Notes: generated from the letters alone by a model not told the origin. A stretch of 64,000 nucleotides of DNA from Herbaspirillum sp. WKF16 (GCF_028993615.1 NZ_CP118632.1:4092001-4156000), one strand, 5' to 3'. Shown: positions 18,510 to 29,253, numbered from the stretch's first letter. Numbers and translations are program-made.

Positions 18510-20225
18510 TCAGAATTGCTCCCAATCGTCCTCGGCCGGCGCCGTCCGGGGCGAGGCCGCCGCCAGCTTGGGCGCGGCGGCGCGGACCGGCGGCGCTACC
18601 TTGGCAACGGGCGGCTTGGGTGCAACAGCAGCAGCAGCGGGCCTGGCGGGCGCAACAGGCGTCGCGGCGCGGGTTTCCTGCATGCCGCTGATGCGAAACA
18701 CGCTGACCGCGGTGGACAAGCGCACCGCCTGTTCCTGAAGCGATTGCGCGGCGGCCGCCGCCTCCTCCACCAGCGCGGCGTTCTGCTGCGTGGTTTCATC
18801 CATCTGCGTGATGGCGCGGTTGACCTCTTCGATCCCGGTGCTCTGCTCGTGGCTGGCAGCGGTGATCTCGCCCATGACGTCGGTCACGCGCCGGACGCTG
18901 GCCACCACTTCATCCATGGTCTGTCCGGCCTGCGCCACCAGCGCGCTGCCGTTGCCGACCTTGGCCACGGAGTCGTCGATGAGGCCTTTGATTTCCTTGG
19001 CGGCGGAGGCCGAACGCTGCGCCAGCGAGCGCACCTCGGAGGCGACCACGGCAAAGCCGCGGCCCTGTTCGCCGGCGCGCGCCGCTTCCACCGCGGCGTT
19101 CAGCGCCAGGATGTTGGTCTGGAAGGCAATGCCGTCGATCACGCTGATGATGTCGACGATCTTGCGCGAGGAATCGTTGATCGAGCTCATGGTGTCGACC
19201 ACCTGGCGCACCACCTCGCCGCCGCGCGAGGCGACGTCGGAAGCCGAGGCCGCCAGCTGGTTGGCCTGGCGCGCGTTGTCGGCGTTTTGCTTGACGGTGG
19301 AGGTGAGCTCCTCCATGGCCGAGGCGGTTTCCTCCAGCGAGCCGGCCTGTTGCTCGGTGCGCGAGGAAAGATCGAGGTTGCCGGTGGCGATTTCAGCCGA
19401 GGCGGTGTTGATGGTGTCGGTGGAGACGCGCACCTCGCCGACGATGCGCTGCAGGTTGCCGTTCATTTCCTTCAGGGCCGCCATCAGCTGGCCGGTTTCG
19501 TCGCGGCTGCGCACCTCGATTTCCTGCGTCAGGTCGCCGGCGGCCACGCCCTGGGCCACCTTCACCGCCTGCTCCAGCGGACGCGAGATCGCGCGCACCA
19601 GCAGGAAGCCCATGAAGATCGCCACCGCCAGGCCGATCACGATGGCCGCGCTCATCACGCCGACCAGGGTCTGGTAACGGTTTTGCGCGTCCTCATAGAG
19701 TTCGCGCCCGACGCGGCGCTGCAGATCCATCAGCTGGCCCATGGTGGCGTGCGCCTCGTTGAACAGCTTCAGCATGACGCCGTTATAGAGTTCGCTGGCG
19801 CCCTGGAAATCGCGGTCGCGCAAGGACTGCACCGCCGGCTTGACGCCTTCGGCAATGAGCTTCTGGCGCTGCGGCACGAACTTGTCGGCCAATACCTTCT
19901 CTTCCGGAGTCAGGTAGGTGTCGAGATATTCCTTCAACCTGGCGTCGCTCTTCTTGATCGATGCTTCCAGCTGCTCCATGCCCTTGTCGATATCCCCCGA
20001 GTCGCCGACGATGGCCGTGGAGATGCCGTAGCGGCCGGTGTCGAGCCCGGCCGAGACGTCTTCCAGTTGCGACAGGGCGACCAGGCGGTCCTCATATAGC
20101 GAGCGCATCTGGGTGTTGGTGGATTTGAGGCTCGCCAATCCCAGCGCCCCGGAGGCGACCAGCAGGATGGCGAGAAAGCCGATGACGAAGATCAGGCGCG
20201 CCTTGATCGTTAATTTGCTGAACAT
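18510..20225 (-). CDS. Methyl-accepting chemotaxis protein with C-terminal CheR/CheB tether
   Basis: 571 residues from ATG 20225 (ribosome site AGAGGGGAA just upstream); the longer frame to 20384 is not supported. TM1 is at about 11-31, followed by a periplasmic four-helix-bundle domain, TM2 at about 190-212, HAMP, and a signalling hairpin with the invariant tip [20 protein letters not shown] and [16 protein letters not shown]. The end is an Ala/Pro-rich linker of about 60 residues followed by DDWEQF, a pentapeptide tether like NWETF that recruits CheR and CheB. The ligand is unknown. The gene is monocistronic. Confidence 0.93.
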   Translation of the reverse strand: MFSKLTIKARLIFVIGFLAILLVASGALGLASLKSTNTQMRSLYEDRLVALSQLEDVSAGLDTGRYGISTAIVGDSGDIDKGMEQLEASIKKSDARLKEYLDTYLTPEEKVLADKFVPQRQKLIAEGVKPAVQSLRDRDFQGASELYNGVMLKLFNEAHATMGQLMDLQRRVGRELYEDAQNRYQTLVGVMSAAIVIGLAVAIFMGFLLVRAISRPLEQAVKVAQGVAAGDLTQEIEVRSRDETGQLMAALKEMNGNLQRIVGEVRVSTDTINTASAEIATGNLDLSSRTEQQAGSLEETASAMEELTSTVKQNADNARQANQLAASASDVASRGGEVVRQVVDTMSSINDSSRKIVDIISVIDGIAFQTNILALNAAVEAARAGEQGRGFAVVASEVRSLAQRSASAAKEIKGLIDDSVAKVGNGSALVAQAGQTMDEVVASVRRVTDVMGEITAASHEQSTGIEEVNRAITQMDETTQQNAALVEEAAAAAQSLQEQAVRLSTAVSVFRISGMQETRAATPVAPARPAAAAVAPKPPVAKVAPPVRAAAPKLAAASPRTAPAEDDWEQF

Positions 20226-20412
20226 GTGATTCCCCTCTGATCCTGGCTTCTTGACTGTCTGGCGATGCGCCGCGCGACGATGGATGCGGCGCGGCCAGCC
20301 ACTGTTATATCGCGGGCGGGTACCGGCGATATCGTGGAATACCACGGTGAAGTCCAAGCATTTCCCATACCAGCGGCACGGCAAGTGCAGGCAGTCGTTT
20401 CCGCCGGGAAAT

Positions 20413-21327
20413 TCAATGTTCCGGCAGTCCCAGCCAGAGCCCGAAGGGAACGAAGACGATGGCCGCCAGGTTCCCCATCAGCACGATGGCGGCGACCTTG
20501 TCGGGCTCCTGGCGATACTGCTCAGCCACCATGAAGCACAGCACCGCCGGCGGCAGCGCCGCGAACAGGTACATCTCGCCGCGTTGCACGGCGGTCAGTG
20601 GCAGCACCTGGTCCAGCACCAGAGCGCACAGCAGGCCCGCCAGCGGGCACACGGCGGCGCCCACCAGGCCGATGTGCCAGCTCCTGAAACTGATGTCGAG
20701 CATGCGCACGCCCAGCGAGAACAGCATGACGGGAATGCTGGCCTCGCCCAGCAGCTTCATTGCCGAGAACAGCGGGCCGGGGAGACTGACGCGCAACACC
20801 GCGCACAGCACGCCCAGGATCATGGCCAGCATGATGGGACTGGAGAGCAGCCGCAGCAGCGAACCCGGACGCTGCTCGCGGCCGGTCTGGATCATCTTCA
20901 CGCACAGCGAAAAGTAGATGAAGGTGGAAGCTGTAAACAGCGCCACCGCCGCCGGCAGCGCCTCCTGGCCGAACGCCAGCAGGAGCAGCGGCAGGCCCAT
21001 GTTGCCGCCGTTGTTGTACATCATCGGCGGCAGGAAGGTGCGCTTGTCGTAGCCCAGCGCGCGCGCCACGGGCCAGGCCAGCAGGCCCGAGCCGAGCGAG
21101 ATCAGCACGCTGGCCAGGATCAGCCAGCCGTTATGGTAGAGGTCGAAGGACTTGGACGACAGCGCGCTGAAGATCATCAGCGGCGCCAGCGCCTCCATCG
21201 AAACGCGATTGACCGAGGCCATGTCCATGCGCACCACCTCGCCGCGCCAGCGGGCGTAGCCGTAACCCATGGCGATGATGGCGAACACCGGCAGGATGAT
21301 GGAGGCGATGCGTTCGATCAGGTCCAT
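20413..21327 (-). CDS. AEC-family (auxin efflux carrier-like) transporter
   Basis: 304 residues with ten predicted membrane helices in two inverted halves. [17 protein letters not shown] at the start and the [16 protein letters not shown] motif near residues 105-120 (unwound helix) are characteristic of AEC/BART-fold carriers such as YfdV and MdcF, which move carboxylates such as malonate or malate. It follows the KefB-type antiporter gene after 27 bp and is probably cotranscribed with it. The substrate is unknown. Confidence 0.85.
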   Translation of the reverse strand: MDLIERIASIILPVFAIIAMGYGYARWRGEVVRMDMASVNRVSMEALAPLMIFSALSSKSFDLYHNGWLILASVLISLGSGLLAWPVARALGYDKRTFLPPMMYNNGGNMGLPLLLLAFGQEALPAAVALFTASTFIYFSLCVKMIQTGREQRPGSLLRLLSSPIMLAMILGVLCAVLRVSLPGPLFSAMKLLGEASIPVMLFSLGVRMLDISFRSWHIGLVGAAVCPLAGLLCALVLDQVLPLTAVQRGEMYLFAALPPAVLCFMVAEQYRQEPDKVAAIVLMGNLAAIVFVPFGLWLGLPEH

Positions 21328-21354
21328 TGCGTTGCGGCTGGTTTGGTCCGCCGG

Positions 21355-23346
21355 TTATTTGCTGAGCAGGCGCTTTTCCGCCCGCAGGATGTTCTCGGAA
21401 CTGCCGCGCAGTACGACGATGTCGCCGGCCATGAGCAGCGTGTCTTCGGCCGCCGCCACGCGCAGCTTGCCGCGCCGGAGCATGGCGACCTCGGCGCCGC
21501 ATTGCTGTTGCAGCTCCAGCTCGGAGAGCGTGCGGCCGATGGCGCTGGCGCCGTCGATCAGGGTCACCGACTGCAGGCGCACGTTCATGCCTTCGCCATC
21601 GTCATCGGCGTCGGAAGCGCCATGGAAGTAGCCGCGCAGCGAGGCGTAACGCTCGTCGCGCGCATCCTGCACGCGATGCACCACGCGCCGCAGCGGCACG
21701 CCCAGCATCACCAGCGCGTGCGAAGCCAGCATCAGGCTGCCTTCGAGCGACTCCGGCACGACCTCGGTGGCGCCGGCGGCGAGCAGCTTGTCGAGGTCGG
21801 CGTCGTCGTAGCTGCGCACGATCACCGGCAGCTCGGGCTCCAGCTCGGCGGCGTGATGCAGCACCTTGAGCGCGGAAGGCGTGCTGGCGTAGGTCACCAC
21901 CAGGGCCGCGGCGCGGTGGATGCCCGCGGCCACCAGGCTTTCGCGGCGCGCGGCGTCGCCGTAGGAGACATTGGCGCCGCCGCTGCGCGCGTCCTGCACC
22001 AGCTCGGGGTCGAGCTCCAGCGCGTGGTAGGCGATGCTCTCCTCCTCCAGCAGGCGCGCCAGGCTCTGGCCGCTGCGCCCGAAACCGGCGATGATCACGT
22101 GCTTCTGCACGCTCATGGTGCGCGTGGCCAACTGGGTCAGCGCCAGCGATTGCAGCATCCACTCGTTGGCCGACAGCTTCATGACGATGGCGTCGGACTT
22201 GGCCAGGATGAAAGGCGCGACCAGCATCGACAGCACCATCGCCGCCAGGATCGCTTGGATCAGCAGGGGGTCGATCAGCTTGAGCGCGCCCGCCTGGTTG
22301 AGCAGCACGAAGCCGAACTCGCCGGCCTGCGCCAGCGCCAGGCCGGTGCGCAGGGCGACGCCGGTGCCCGAGCCGAACAGCCGCGCCAGCGCCGCGATCA
22401 GGCCGAACTTGAGCAGCACCGGCCCGGTCAGCAGGAGCAGCACCATGAACCAGTGGTCGATCAGGGTGCGCACGTTGAGCAGCATGCCGATGGTGATGAA
22501 GAACAGGCCCAGCAGCACGTCGCGGAAGGACTTGATGTCTTCTTCCACCTGGTGCTTGAACTCGGTCTCGGAAATGAGCATGCCGGCGATGAAGGCGCCC
22601 AGCGCCAGCGACAGGCCGGCCTTCTCGGTGATCCAGGCCGCGCCCAGGGTGATCAGCAGGAGGTTCAGCATGAACAGTTCCTGCGAGCGGCGCTTGACCA
22701 CGATCTTGAACCAGCCGCGCATGAGCTTGTGACCGAAGAACAGCAGCAGCGCCAGCACCACCATGGCCTTGGCCACGGCCCAGCCCAGCGTGACCATCAG
22801 GTTGCCGGAATTGTTGGCCAGCGCCGGCACCACGATCAGCAGCGGCACCAGCGCCAGATCCTGGAACAGCAGCACGCCGAGGATGCGGCGGCCGTGTTCG
22901 GTCTCCAGTTCGAGCCGTTCGGTAAGCAGCTTGGAGACGATGGCGGTGGACGACATGGTGAGCGCGCCGCCCAGCGCGAAGGCGCCCTGCCAGCTGATGG
23001 CGGCGACCTGCGGCAGATACCAGGCCACCAGCCAGCCGAACACCATGGTCACGGCGATGGTGGCGACGACCTGCGCCACGCCCAGCCCGAAGACGATGTG
23101 GCGCATCGCCGAGAGCTTGTTGAGCGAGAACTCCAGGCCGATGGAGAACATCAGGAACACCACGCCGAACTCGGCCAGGGCATGCGTGGTTTCGTTGTCT
23201 TCTGCGAATCCCAGGCCGTGCGGGCCGATCACGATGCCCACCACCAGGTAGCCCAGCATGGGCGGCAGGTGCATCATGCGGAAGGCGACCACGCCGAACA
23301 CCGCCGCGGCCAGCAGGAAGAGGGTCAGTTCCAGTCCGGAAAACAT
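21355..23346 (-). CDS. CPA2 monovalent cation:proton antiporter (KefB/YbaL type) with RCK domains
   Basis: 663 residues. Residues 1-390 are a Na+/H+-exchanger domain of about 13 helices, with GYLVVGIVIGPHGLGF, FGVVFLMFSIGLEF and the ion-site region FQDLALVPLLIV. From about residue 410 comes a TrkA-N/RCK domain (HVIIAGFGRSGQSLARLL, a Rossmann nucleotide site, then EESIAYHALELDPE), and a TrkA-C domain from about 575. It is an inner-membrane K+(or Na+)/H+ antiporter gated by nucleotides or glutathione adducts. No KefG/KefF-like ancillary gene is adjacent. It is divergent from the kdsD operon. Confidence 0.92.
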   Translation of the reverse strand: MFSGLELTLFLLAAAVFGVVAFRMMHLPPMLGYLVVGIVIGPHGLGFAEDNETTHALAEFGVVFLMFSIGLEFSLNKLSAMRHIVFGLGVAQVVATIAVTMVFGWLVAWYLPQVAAISWQGAFALGGALTMSSTAIVSKLLTERLELETEHGRRILGVLLFQDLALVPLLIVVPALANNSGNLMVTLGWAVAKAMVVLALLLFFGHKLMRGWFKIVVKRRSQELFMLNLLLITLGAAWITEKAGLSLALGAFIAGMLISETEFKHQVEEDIKSFRDVLLGLFFITIGMLLNVRTLIDHWFMVLLLLTGPVLLKFGLIAALARLFGSGTGVALRTGLALAQAGEFGFVLLNQAGALKLIDPLLIQAILAAMVLSMLVAPFILAKSDAIVMKLSANEWMLQSLALTQLATRTMSVQKHVIIAGFGRSGQSLARLLEEESIAYHALELDPELVQDARSGGANVSYGDAARRESLVAAGIHRAAALVVTYASTPSALKVLHHAAELEPELPVIVRSYDDADLDKLLAAGATEVVPESLEGSLMLASHALVMLGVPLRRVVHRVQDARDERYASLRGYFHGASDADDDGEGMNVRLQSVTLIDGASAIGRTLSELELQQQCGAEVAMLRRGKLRVAAAEDTLLMAGDIVVLRGSSENILRAEKRLLSK

Positions 23347-23550
23347 GTATGGATGATTCGCTGCTTGTTATATGGGGTGGGCTGAACCGGTTCGCATCCG
23401 CAAAGCGAGAAACATGCCCGTGGGATGCGCCACTGGTTGCGGCGCAACCGGGCGACGCCGGACAGGCCCGCGAATCCCTCCATCGCCGTCGTGCTGCGGC
23501 GCAACGCCGGGCAGCATCGCCCGCTCGTCAATCGGGCACTCCCTTACATC

Positions 23551-23566
23551 TGGCAAGTTTTTTGCT
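23551..23566 (+). promoter_or_regulatory. Sigma-54-type promoter candidate upstream of kdsD
   Basis: TGGCAAG-TTTT-TTGCT matches the sigma-54 consensus TGGCACG-N4-TTGCW except for one base (and W is satisfied). The key GG (23552-23553) and GC (23564-23565) are separated by exactly 10 bp. Transcription would start near 23577, 15 bases before kdsD. A TATACT at 23580-23585 could be a sigma-70 -10 but has no good -35. The operon includes rpoN. Confidence 0.45.
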
Positions 23567-23591
23567 TTGCTAATTCGTTTATACTTCGGTT

Positions 23592-24620
23592 ATGAGTGTA
23601 ACCGATGACAAAACCACGCCCGCATCTTTTTCGGCCGGGGACGCCCGCCGCGCCATCGAACTGGCGCGCCAGACCCTGCAGATCGAAGCCGATGCCATCC
23701 TCGCGCTGAAAAACCGCCTGTCCGACGACAGCACCGAACCGCTGGCCCAGGCCGTACGTCTCTTGATGGAATGCCGCGGCCGCGCGGTGGTCTCGGGCAT
23801 CGGCAAGTCCGGCCACATCGGCCGCAAGATCGCCGCGACCCTGGCCTCCACCGGCACCCCTTCGCTGTTCATGCATCCGGCCGAAGCCGCCCATGGCGAC
23901 CTCGGCATGGTGACGCCGAAAGACGTCTTCATCGCCATTTCCAACTCCGGCGAAACCGCCGAGCTGCTGGCCATCGTCCCCATCGTCAAGCGCATGGGAG
24001 CGGTCATCATCGGCATGACCGGCAATGACGAATCGAGCCTGGCGAAGATGTCGGCCGTGCACCTCAACGTCGGGGTGGACAAGGAAGCCTGTACCCTGAA
24101 CCTGGCGCCCACGGCCAGCACCACGGCCACGCTGGCCATGGGCGACGCGCTGGCGGTGTCGCTGCTGGACGCGCGCGGCTTCATGGAAGAAGATTTCGCG
24201 CGCTCCCACCCGGGCGGCGCGCTCGGCCGCCGCCTGCTGACCCACGTGCGCGACGTCATGCGCAGCGGCGAGGCGATCCCGGCGGTGCGCCCCGATGTCT
24301 CGCTGTCGGCCGCGCTGATGGAAATCACGCGCAAGGGCATGGCCATGACCGCGGTGGTCGACGATGACTTCCGCCCGATCGGCGTGTTCACCGACGGCGA
24401 CCTGCGCCGCCTGCTGGAACGCGGCCACGATTTCAGCAAGTTCTCCATCGCCGACGTCATGCATGCCGGCCCGCGCACCGTGAACCAGGACCAGCTGGCG
24501 GTGGACGCCGTGCAGCTGATGGAAGAATTCCGCATCAACCAGTTGCTGGTGACCGATGCGCAGGGCGTGCTGACCGGCGCGCTGCACATCCACGACCTGA
24601 CCCGCGCCAAGGTGATCTGA
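23592..24620 (+). CDS. kdsD: D-arabinose 5-phosphate isomerase (KdsD/KpsF/GutQ family)
   Basis: 342 residues. An SIS isomerase domain covers about residues 45-190 (VVSGIGKSGHIGRKIAATLASTGTPS split across the phosphate loop; ISNSGETAE), followed by two CBS domains (from about 215 and 280). It makes arabinose 5-phosphate from ribulose 5-phosphate, the first step of Kdo synthesis for LPS. It is first in the operon kdsD-kdsC-lptC-lptA-lptB-rpoN, and its stop overlaps the kdsC start by one base. There is no clear ribosome site before ATG 23592. Confidence 0.95.
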   Translation: MSVTDDKTTPASFSAGDARRAIELARQTLQIEADAILALKNRLSDDSTEPLAQAVRLLMECRGRAVVSGIGKSGHIGRKIAATLASTGTPSLFMHPAEAAHGDLGMVTPKDVFIAISNSGETAELLAIVPIVKRMGAVIIGMTGNDESSLAKMSAVHLNVGVDKEACTLNLAPTASTTATLAMGDALAVSLLDARGFMEEDFARSHPGGALGRRLLTHVRDVMRSGEAIPAVRPDVSLSAALMEITRKGMAMTAVVDDDFRPIGVFTDGDLRRLLERGHDFSKFSIADVMHAGPRTVNQDQLAVDAVQLMEEFRINQLLVTDAQGVLTGALHIHDLTRAKVI

Positions 24621-25183
24621 TGACAGCCGCGCCCGCCAGCCCGTTCGCCAGCACCTTCGACGCCGCCGTCCTGGCCAGGGCCGCGACGACGCGGCTGATG
24701 ATCTTCGACGTCGACGGCGTGCTGACCGACGGCGGTCTGTTCTATGGCGAAGACGGCGAGTCGGTGAAACGCTTCAACGCGCTGGACGGCCACGGCATCA
24801 AGATGATGCAGCAGTTCGGCACGGCTGCGGCCATCATCACCGCGCGCCAGTCGCCGTTCGTGCTGCGCCGGGCCAAGGACCTGGGCATCGCCCACGTGTT
24901 CCAGGGCGTGCACGACAAGCGCCAGGCCTTCGAACAGCTGCTGCAGCACACCGGCCTTGCGGCCGCCGACTGCGGCTACCTGGGCGACGATGTCATCGAC
25001 CTGCCGGTGCTCACGCGCGTCGGCTTCAAGGCCTGCGTGGCCAACGGCCACCGCGAGGTCAAGCTGCGCAGCGATTACGTGACCACGGCCACCGGCGGCA
25101 ACGGCGCGGTGCGCGAAGTCTGCGACCTGGTGCTGGCCGCGCAGGGCAACTACGAGGCGGCGCTGGCGCCGTACCTGGCATGA
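24620..25183 (+). CDS. kdsC: 3-deoxy-D-manno-octulosonate 8-phosphate phosphatase
   Basis: 187 residues, HAD superfamily type C0 without a cap domain, acting as a tetramer. The nucleophile motif is IFDVDGVLTDGGLFYGEDG (residues about 29-47), with TARQS (motif II), the motif III Lys in KDLGIAHVFQGVHDKR, and GYLGDDVIDLPVL (motif IV). It dephosphorylates Kdo 8-phosphate to Kdo. It is coupled to kdsD by a TGATG overlap and to lptC by an ATGA overlap. Confidence 0.95.
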   Translation: MTAAPASPFASTFDAAVLARAATTRLMIFDVDGVLTDGGLFYGEDGESVKRFNALDGHGIKMMQQFGTAAAIITARQSPFVLRRAKDLGIAHVFQGVHDKRQAFEQLLQHTGLAAADCGYLGDDVIDLPVLTRVGFKACVANGHREVKLRSDYVTTATGGNGAVREVCDLVLAAQGNYEAALAPYLA

Positions 25184-25788
25184 GCAACCGCAGCGGCGAA
25201 CGCGCGGCCGCACGCATCCGCCTGGGCGTGATCCTGGTGACGCTGGTCGCGCTGGCGCTGGGCAGCTTCTGGGTGCTGCAGGTATTGCGCACCGACGGCG
25301 ACCGGCAACTGGTCGAGCGACCGCGCAGCAAACCCGACTACTACCTGGAAAACTTCAGCTACGTGAAGCTGGGGCCGACCGGGCTGCCGCGCTACGACGT
25401 GGCCGGCCTCAAGATGGTCCACTTCCCCGCCGACGATTCCTTTGAAATCACCAAGCCGGTGGTGCACAGCCTGGACAAGGAAAAGCCGCCGATGGAGTTG
25501 TATTCGGACACCGCCCGCGTGACCGACGACCAGAGCAAGATCCACATGTACGGCAACGCCAACGCCATCCGCGGCGCGGCCAATGGACGCGACCCAATGC
25601 ACTTGGTGTCGGAATACCTGTTGCTGCTGCCGGACGACGAAGTGGTCAAGACCGACAAGCCGGTGGTGATGACCATGGGCACCACCCGCCTCTCCGGGGT
25701 GGGCATGACCGCCAACAACGCCACGCAGGTGGTGCAGTTGTTCGGCAACGTGCGCGGCCACTACGAACCGGCGCCGAAAAAACGCTGA
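25180..25788 (+). CDS. lptC: LPS export ABC transporter periplasmic protein LptC
   Basis: 202 residues. A single N-terminal membrane anchor (about 12-32, IRLGVILVTLVALALGSFWVL) is followed by a periplasmic beta-jellyroll. LptC bridges the inner-membrane LptB2FG transporter to LptA. Sequence conservation is low in this family; the assignment rests on topology, size, the YYLENFSYVKLGPTGLPRYDVAG opening (shortened here: key residues Y-x-x-x-x-F near 50-60) and its position between kdsC and lptA. Confidence 0.92.
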   Translation: MSNRSGERAAARIRLGVILVTLVALALGSFWVLQVLRTDGDRQLVERPRSKPDYYLENFSYVKLGPTGLPRYDVAGLKMVHFPADDSFEITKPVVHSLDKEKPPMELYSDTARVTDDQSKIHMYGNANAIRGAANGRDPMHLVSEYLLLLPDDEVVKTDKPVVMTMGTTRLSGVGMTANNATQVVQLFGNVRGHYEPAPKKR

Positions 25789-25834
25789 GCCTCCATTACA
25801 ACAAGATCGAACAGACCCGACCAGACAGGAATCT

Positions 25835-26434
25835 ATGAAACGCTCATTCTTATTGCCGCTGTTGCTGTTGGCCGCCGCATGCGGCGTGGCGCGCGCCGAG
25901 AAGGCCGACACCACCAAGCCGACCAATATCGAGGCCGACCAGATGGTGTACGACGATGTACGCCAGGTGAAGACCTTCACCGGCAATGTGGTGCTCACGC
26001 GCGGCACGCTGCTGATCAAGGCCGGCCGCGTGGTGCTGACCACCGACCAGTACGGCTACGAATACGCGGTGCTGTATGCCGCGCAAGGTGCGCTGGCCAG
26101 CTTCCGCCAGAAGCGCGACGGCGGCCCTGACCTGTGGATCGAAGGCCAGGCCGAGCGCATTGAATACTCCGAACAGACCGAGATTTCCAAGCTGTTCAAC
26201 CGCGCCCACATCCAGCGCATGGACGGCAAGCGCGTCACCGACGAGGTCAACGGCGAGTTCATCTCCTACGACAGCCGCGCCGAGTTCTATTCGGTCAACA
26301 ACTCCGCCAGCGGCGAGAGCAAGCCTGGGGCCGGCCGCATCACCGCGGTGATCCAGCCGAAGAACCCGCCGCCGGCGCAAGCGGCGCCGCAACCGCAACC
26401 CGCGCAACCGGCCCAGCCCGGGAAGGGCCAATAA
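25835..26434 (+). CDS. lptA: LPS transport periplasmic protein LptA
   Basis: 199 residues. A signal peptide ([21 protein letters not shown]) precedes the OstA/LptA domain (about 30-165), with [20 protein letters not shown] and [12 protein letters not shown]. LptA oligomers form the periplasmic bridge carrying LPS to LptDE. A Pro/Ala/Gln-rich tail of about 25 residues follows the fold. It is 46 bp after lptC and only one base before lptB. Confidence 0.95.
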   Translation: MKRSFLLPLLLLAAACGVARAEKADTTKPTNIEADQMVYDDVRQVKTFTGNVVLTRGTLLIKAGRVVLTTDQYGYEYAVLYAAQGALASFRQKRDGGPDLWIEGQAERIEYSEQTEISKLFNRAHIQRMDGKRVTDEVNGEFISYDSRAEFYSVNNSASGESKPGAGRITAVIQPKNPPPAQAAPQPQPAQPAQPGKGQ

Positions 26435-26435
26435 G

Positions 26436-27176
26436 ATGGTGAGCTCGCTGGTCGTCCGCGGACTGAAGAAAAGCTATGGCGCGCGCCAGGTGGTGCGCGA
26501 CGTGTCGATGGAAGTCAAGAGCGGCGAAGTGGTCGGCCTGCTGGGGCCCAACGGCGCCGGCAAGACCACCTCGTTCTACATGATCGTCGGCCTGGTGCCG
26601 TCCGACGGCGGCGAGATCGACCTGGACGGCGCCGCCATCTCGCGCCTGCCGATCCACCAGCGCGCCACGCTGGGCCTGTCCTACCTGCCGCAGGAAGCCT
26701 CGGTGTTCCGCAAGCTCTCGGTGGAAGACAACATCCGCGCGGTGCTGGAACTGCGCCGCGAAAACGGCAAGCCATTGTCGCGCGACGAGATCGAGGGCCG
26801 CCTGAACAACCTGTTGCACGAGCTGCAGATCGAGAAGCTGCGCGACAGCCAGGCGCTGTCGCTGTCGGGCGGCGAACGCCGCCGCGTCGAGATCGCCCGC
26901 GCGCTGGCCACCGACCCGCGCTTCGTGCTGCTGGACGAGCCCTTCGCCGGTATCGACCCGATCGCCGTGATCGAGATCCAGCGCATCGTGCGCTTCCTGA
27001 AGGAGCGCGGCATCGGCGTGCTGATCACCGACCACAACGTGCGCGAGACGCTGGGCATCTGCGACCGCGCCTACATCATCAACCAGGGAACGGTGCTGGC
27101 CAGCGGCAGCCCGGACGACATCATCGCCAACGAATCGGTGCGACGCGTCTACCTGGGCGAACACTTCCGCATGTGA
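26436..27176 (+). CDS. lptB: LPS export ABC transporter ATPase LptB
   Basis: 246 residues. It contains Walker [10 protein letters not shown] (near residues 38-46), Q-loop LPQEASVF, signature [15 protein letters not shown], Walker [14 protein letters not shown] and switch His in ITDHNVRET. It powers LPS extraction with LptF/LptG, which are encoded elsewhere. It is complete and canonical. Confidence 0.97.
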   Translation: MVSSLVVRGLKKSYGARQVVRDVSMEVKSGEVVGLLGPNGAGKTTSFYMIVGLVPSDGGEIDLDGAAISRLPIHQRATLGLSYLPQEASVFRKLSVEDNIRAVLELRRENGKPLSRDEIEGRLNNLLHELQIEKLRDSQALSLSGGERRRVEIARALATDPRFVLLDEPFAGIDPIAVIEIQRIVRFLKERGIGVLITDHNVRETLGICDRAYIINQGTVLASGSPDDIIANESVRRVYLGEHFRM

Positions 27177-27258
27177 GCGCGGCGCCAGACCGCGACACTG
27201 CACCACCCCACACGCAAGAACGCAACCACAGCCGGCCACGCGGCTTCCTGAACGCCAG

Positions 27259-28749
27259 ATGAAACAGTCGCTCCAGTTACGCACCTCGCAGCACCTGGCA
27301 TTGACGCCGCAATTGCAGCAGTCGATCAGGCTGCTGCAACTGTCGACGCTGGAACTGCACCAGGAACTGGAACAGATCCTCTCCGACAATCCGCTGCTCG
27401 AGCGCCTCGACGATGCGCTCGACAACTCGGTGCGCCTCTTGGCCGACGGCGCGATCTCGGCGACGCCCTCCTCCGGCGTCGCCGAGACCGCCGGCGAGGC
27501 CGCGGCCGAACCGGCTGCGCCCGGCGGCGACGGCGAGGCCAACTTCGAGCACCAGGACAACACGCCCGACAACAGCGTCAGCGGCGAGTCCGACTGGAGC
27601 TTCGACGACGTCGCGCGCAACGGCAAGTCTTCCGACGACGAAGACGCCCGGCCGCAGCTCGAAGCGCACGAGATCACCCTGCGCGAACACCTGCTGGAGC
27701 AGATCCGCCTCACCGCGCGCACGCTGCGCGACCGCGCGCTGCTGGAACTGCTGACCGACGCGCTCGACGACAGCGGTTACCTGGAAGAGCCGCTGGAAGA
27801 CATCCTCTCGCGCCTGCCCGAAGAACTGGGCGTCGACCTCGATGAGCTCTCGATCTCGCTCAAGCTGCTGCAGAGCCTGGACCCGGCCGGCGTCGGCGCG
27901 CGCAGCCCCAGCGAATGCCTGGCGCTGCAGATCCGGCGCATGCCCAAGGTGGCCTTCGTGACACGCCGGCTGGCGCTGAAGATCGTCGAGGATTACCTGC
28001 CGCTGTTCGCCCAGCGCGACTTCAACAAGATCAAGAAGGCGCTCGACTGCGACGACGAAGACCTGCGCGAGGCGCAGGCCGTGATCCGCCAATGCCGCCC
28101 GCACCCGGGCGCGGAATTCGCGCGCGACGCCTCCGACTACGTGGTGCCGGACGTGATTGTCAGGCAAACAAAGAACGGCTGGCAGGTGCTGCTGAACCAT
28201 GACGTGATGCCCAAGCTGCGCGTCAATGCGATGTACGCCAGCGCGCTGAAGCAGTCCAAAGGCGAAGTTTCCCTCACGTCACAGCTGCAGGAAGCCAAGT
28301 GGCTGATCAAAAACATGCGGCAGCGCTTCGATACGATTTTGCGAGTCGCACAGGCAATTGTCGAACGTCAAAGAAACTTCTTTTCGCATGGCGCTGTCGC
28401 CATGCGGCCCCTTGTGCTGCGTGAAATTGCTGATACACTGGGTCTACACGAGAGCACAATCTCTCGCGTGACAACTCAGAAATACATGCTGACGCCACAT
28501 GGCATGTTCGAGTTGAAATACTTCTTCGGCAGCCACGTCGCGACGGAAACCGGAGGCGAAGCATCCTCCACTGCGATCCGGGCGCTGATCAAACAGTTGA
28601 TAGGAGCAGAAAACCCCCAGACCCCATTATCCGATAGCAAGATTGCGGATATGCTGGCAGAACAAGGCATGGTGGTCGCGCGACGTACCGTCGCAAAATA
28701 CCGCGAAGTGCTGAAAATTCCGCCGGTAAATCTCCGCAAATCCCTCTGA
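27259..28749 (+). CDS. rpoN: RNA polymerase sigma-54 factor
   Basis: 496 residues. Region I (about 1-50: [20 protein letters not shown] onward) is the glutamine-rich activator-interacting part. An acidic region II follows (about 55-130), then the core-binding domain. Near the end is the helix-turn-helix and the invariant RpoN box [10 protein letters not shown] (about residues 478-487) that reads the -24 element. It directs transcription of nitrogen, carbon and motility genes with enhancer-binding proteins. It follows lptB by 82 bp and is probably in the same transcript. Confidence 0.98.
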   Translation: MKQSLQLRTSQHLALTPQLQQSIRLLQLSTLELHQELEQILSDNPLLERLDDALDNSVRLLADGAISATPSSGVAETAGEAAAEPAAPGGDGEANFEHQDNTPDNSVSGESDWSFDDVARNGKSSDDEDARPQLEAHEITLREHLLEQIRLTARTLRDRALLELLTDALDDSGYLEEPLEDILSRLPEELGVDLDELSISLKLLQSLDPAGVGARSPSECLALQIRRMPKVAFVTRRLALKIVEDYLPLFAQRDFNKIKKALDCDDEDLREAQAVIRQCRPHPGAEFARDASDYVVPDVIVRQTKNGWQVLLNHDVMPKLRVNAMYASALKQSKGEVSLTSQLQEAKWLIKNMRQRFDTILRVAQAIVERQRNFFSHGAVAMRPLVLREIADTLGLHESTISRVTTQKYMLTPHGMFELKYFFGSHVATETGGEASSTAIRALIKQLIGAENPQTPLSDSKIADMLAEQGMVVARRTVAKYREVLKIPPVNLRKSL

Positions 28750-28890
28750 GCTTTCTCAGTTTTTCTGTAGTACTTTGCAGCCGTCGCTGTGTTCAGGCAT
28801 CAGTCCATGCCCTTAGACACAAACGCTGTGCTATCCGGTGTATCGGATGAGGTGCACGAACCTCCAGTGACTTCACGATAGGAGTGTTGT

Positions 28891-29253
28891 ATGAATCTGA
28901 CCATCAGTGGACATCACCTCGAACTGACCCCCGCCATCCGGGAATACGTGCAGAGCAAGCTGGCACGGATCAAGCGCCATTTCGACAATGTGATCGACGT
29001 CAGCGTCATCCTGAGCGTAGACAAACTGACAGAGAAGGAAAAGCGCCAAAAGGCGGAAATCAACGTCCACATCAAGGGGAAGGATCTGCACGCGGAGAGC
29101 ATCGCCCACGACCTGTACGCGGCGATCGACGCGCTGATCGACAAGCTCGACCGCCAGGTCATCAAGCACAAGGACCGGCTGCAGGAGCACCATTCCATGG
29201 CCAAGCGCCTGCCGGAAGACACGGCTGAGGCGGCTGGCGCGGCCGGCGCATAA
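28891..29253 (+). CDS. hpf: Ribosome hibernation-promoting factor (sigma-54 modulation protein family)
   Basis: 120 residues, short HPF type. The product is the beta-alpha-beta-beta-beta-alpha fold ([20 protein letters not shown]... [36 protein letters not shown]), which binds the 30S decoding centre in stationary phase. The C-terminal tail after residue 105 is Ala-rich and unstructured. The gene follows rpoN as in most proteobacteria; the ribosome site is AGGAG. The ptsN/hprK genes that often follow are absent; a terminator comes next. Confidence 0.95.
   Translation: MNLTISGHHLELTPAIREYVQSKLARIKRHFDNVIDVSVILSVDKLTEKEKRQKAEINVHIKGKDLHAESIAHDLYAAIDALIDKLDRQVIKHKDRLQEHHSMAKRLPEDTAEAAGAAGA

Noticed and set aside
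20251..23385. 1044-codon plus-strand frame opposite the AEC and KefB-type genes
   Set aside because: Extreme His/Gln/Arg content and spans two real genes on the other strand; a mirror of their codon pattern.
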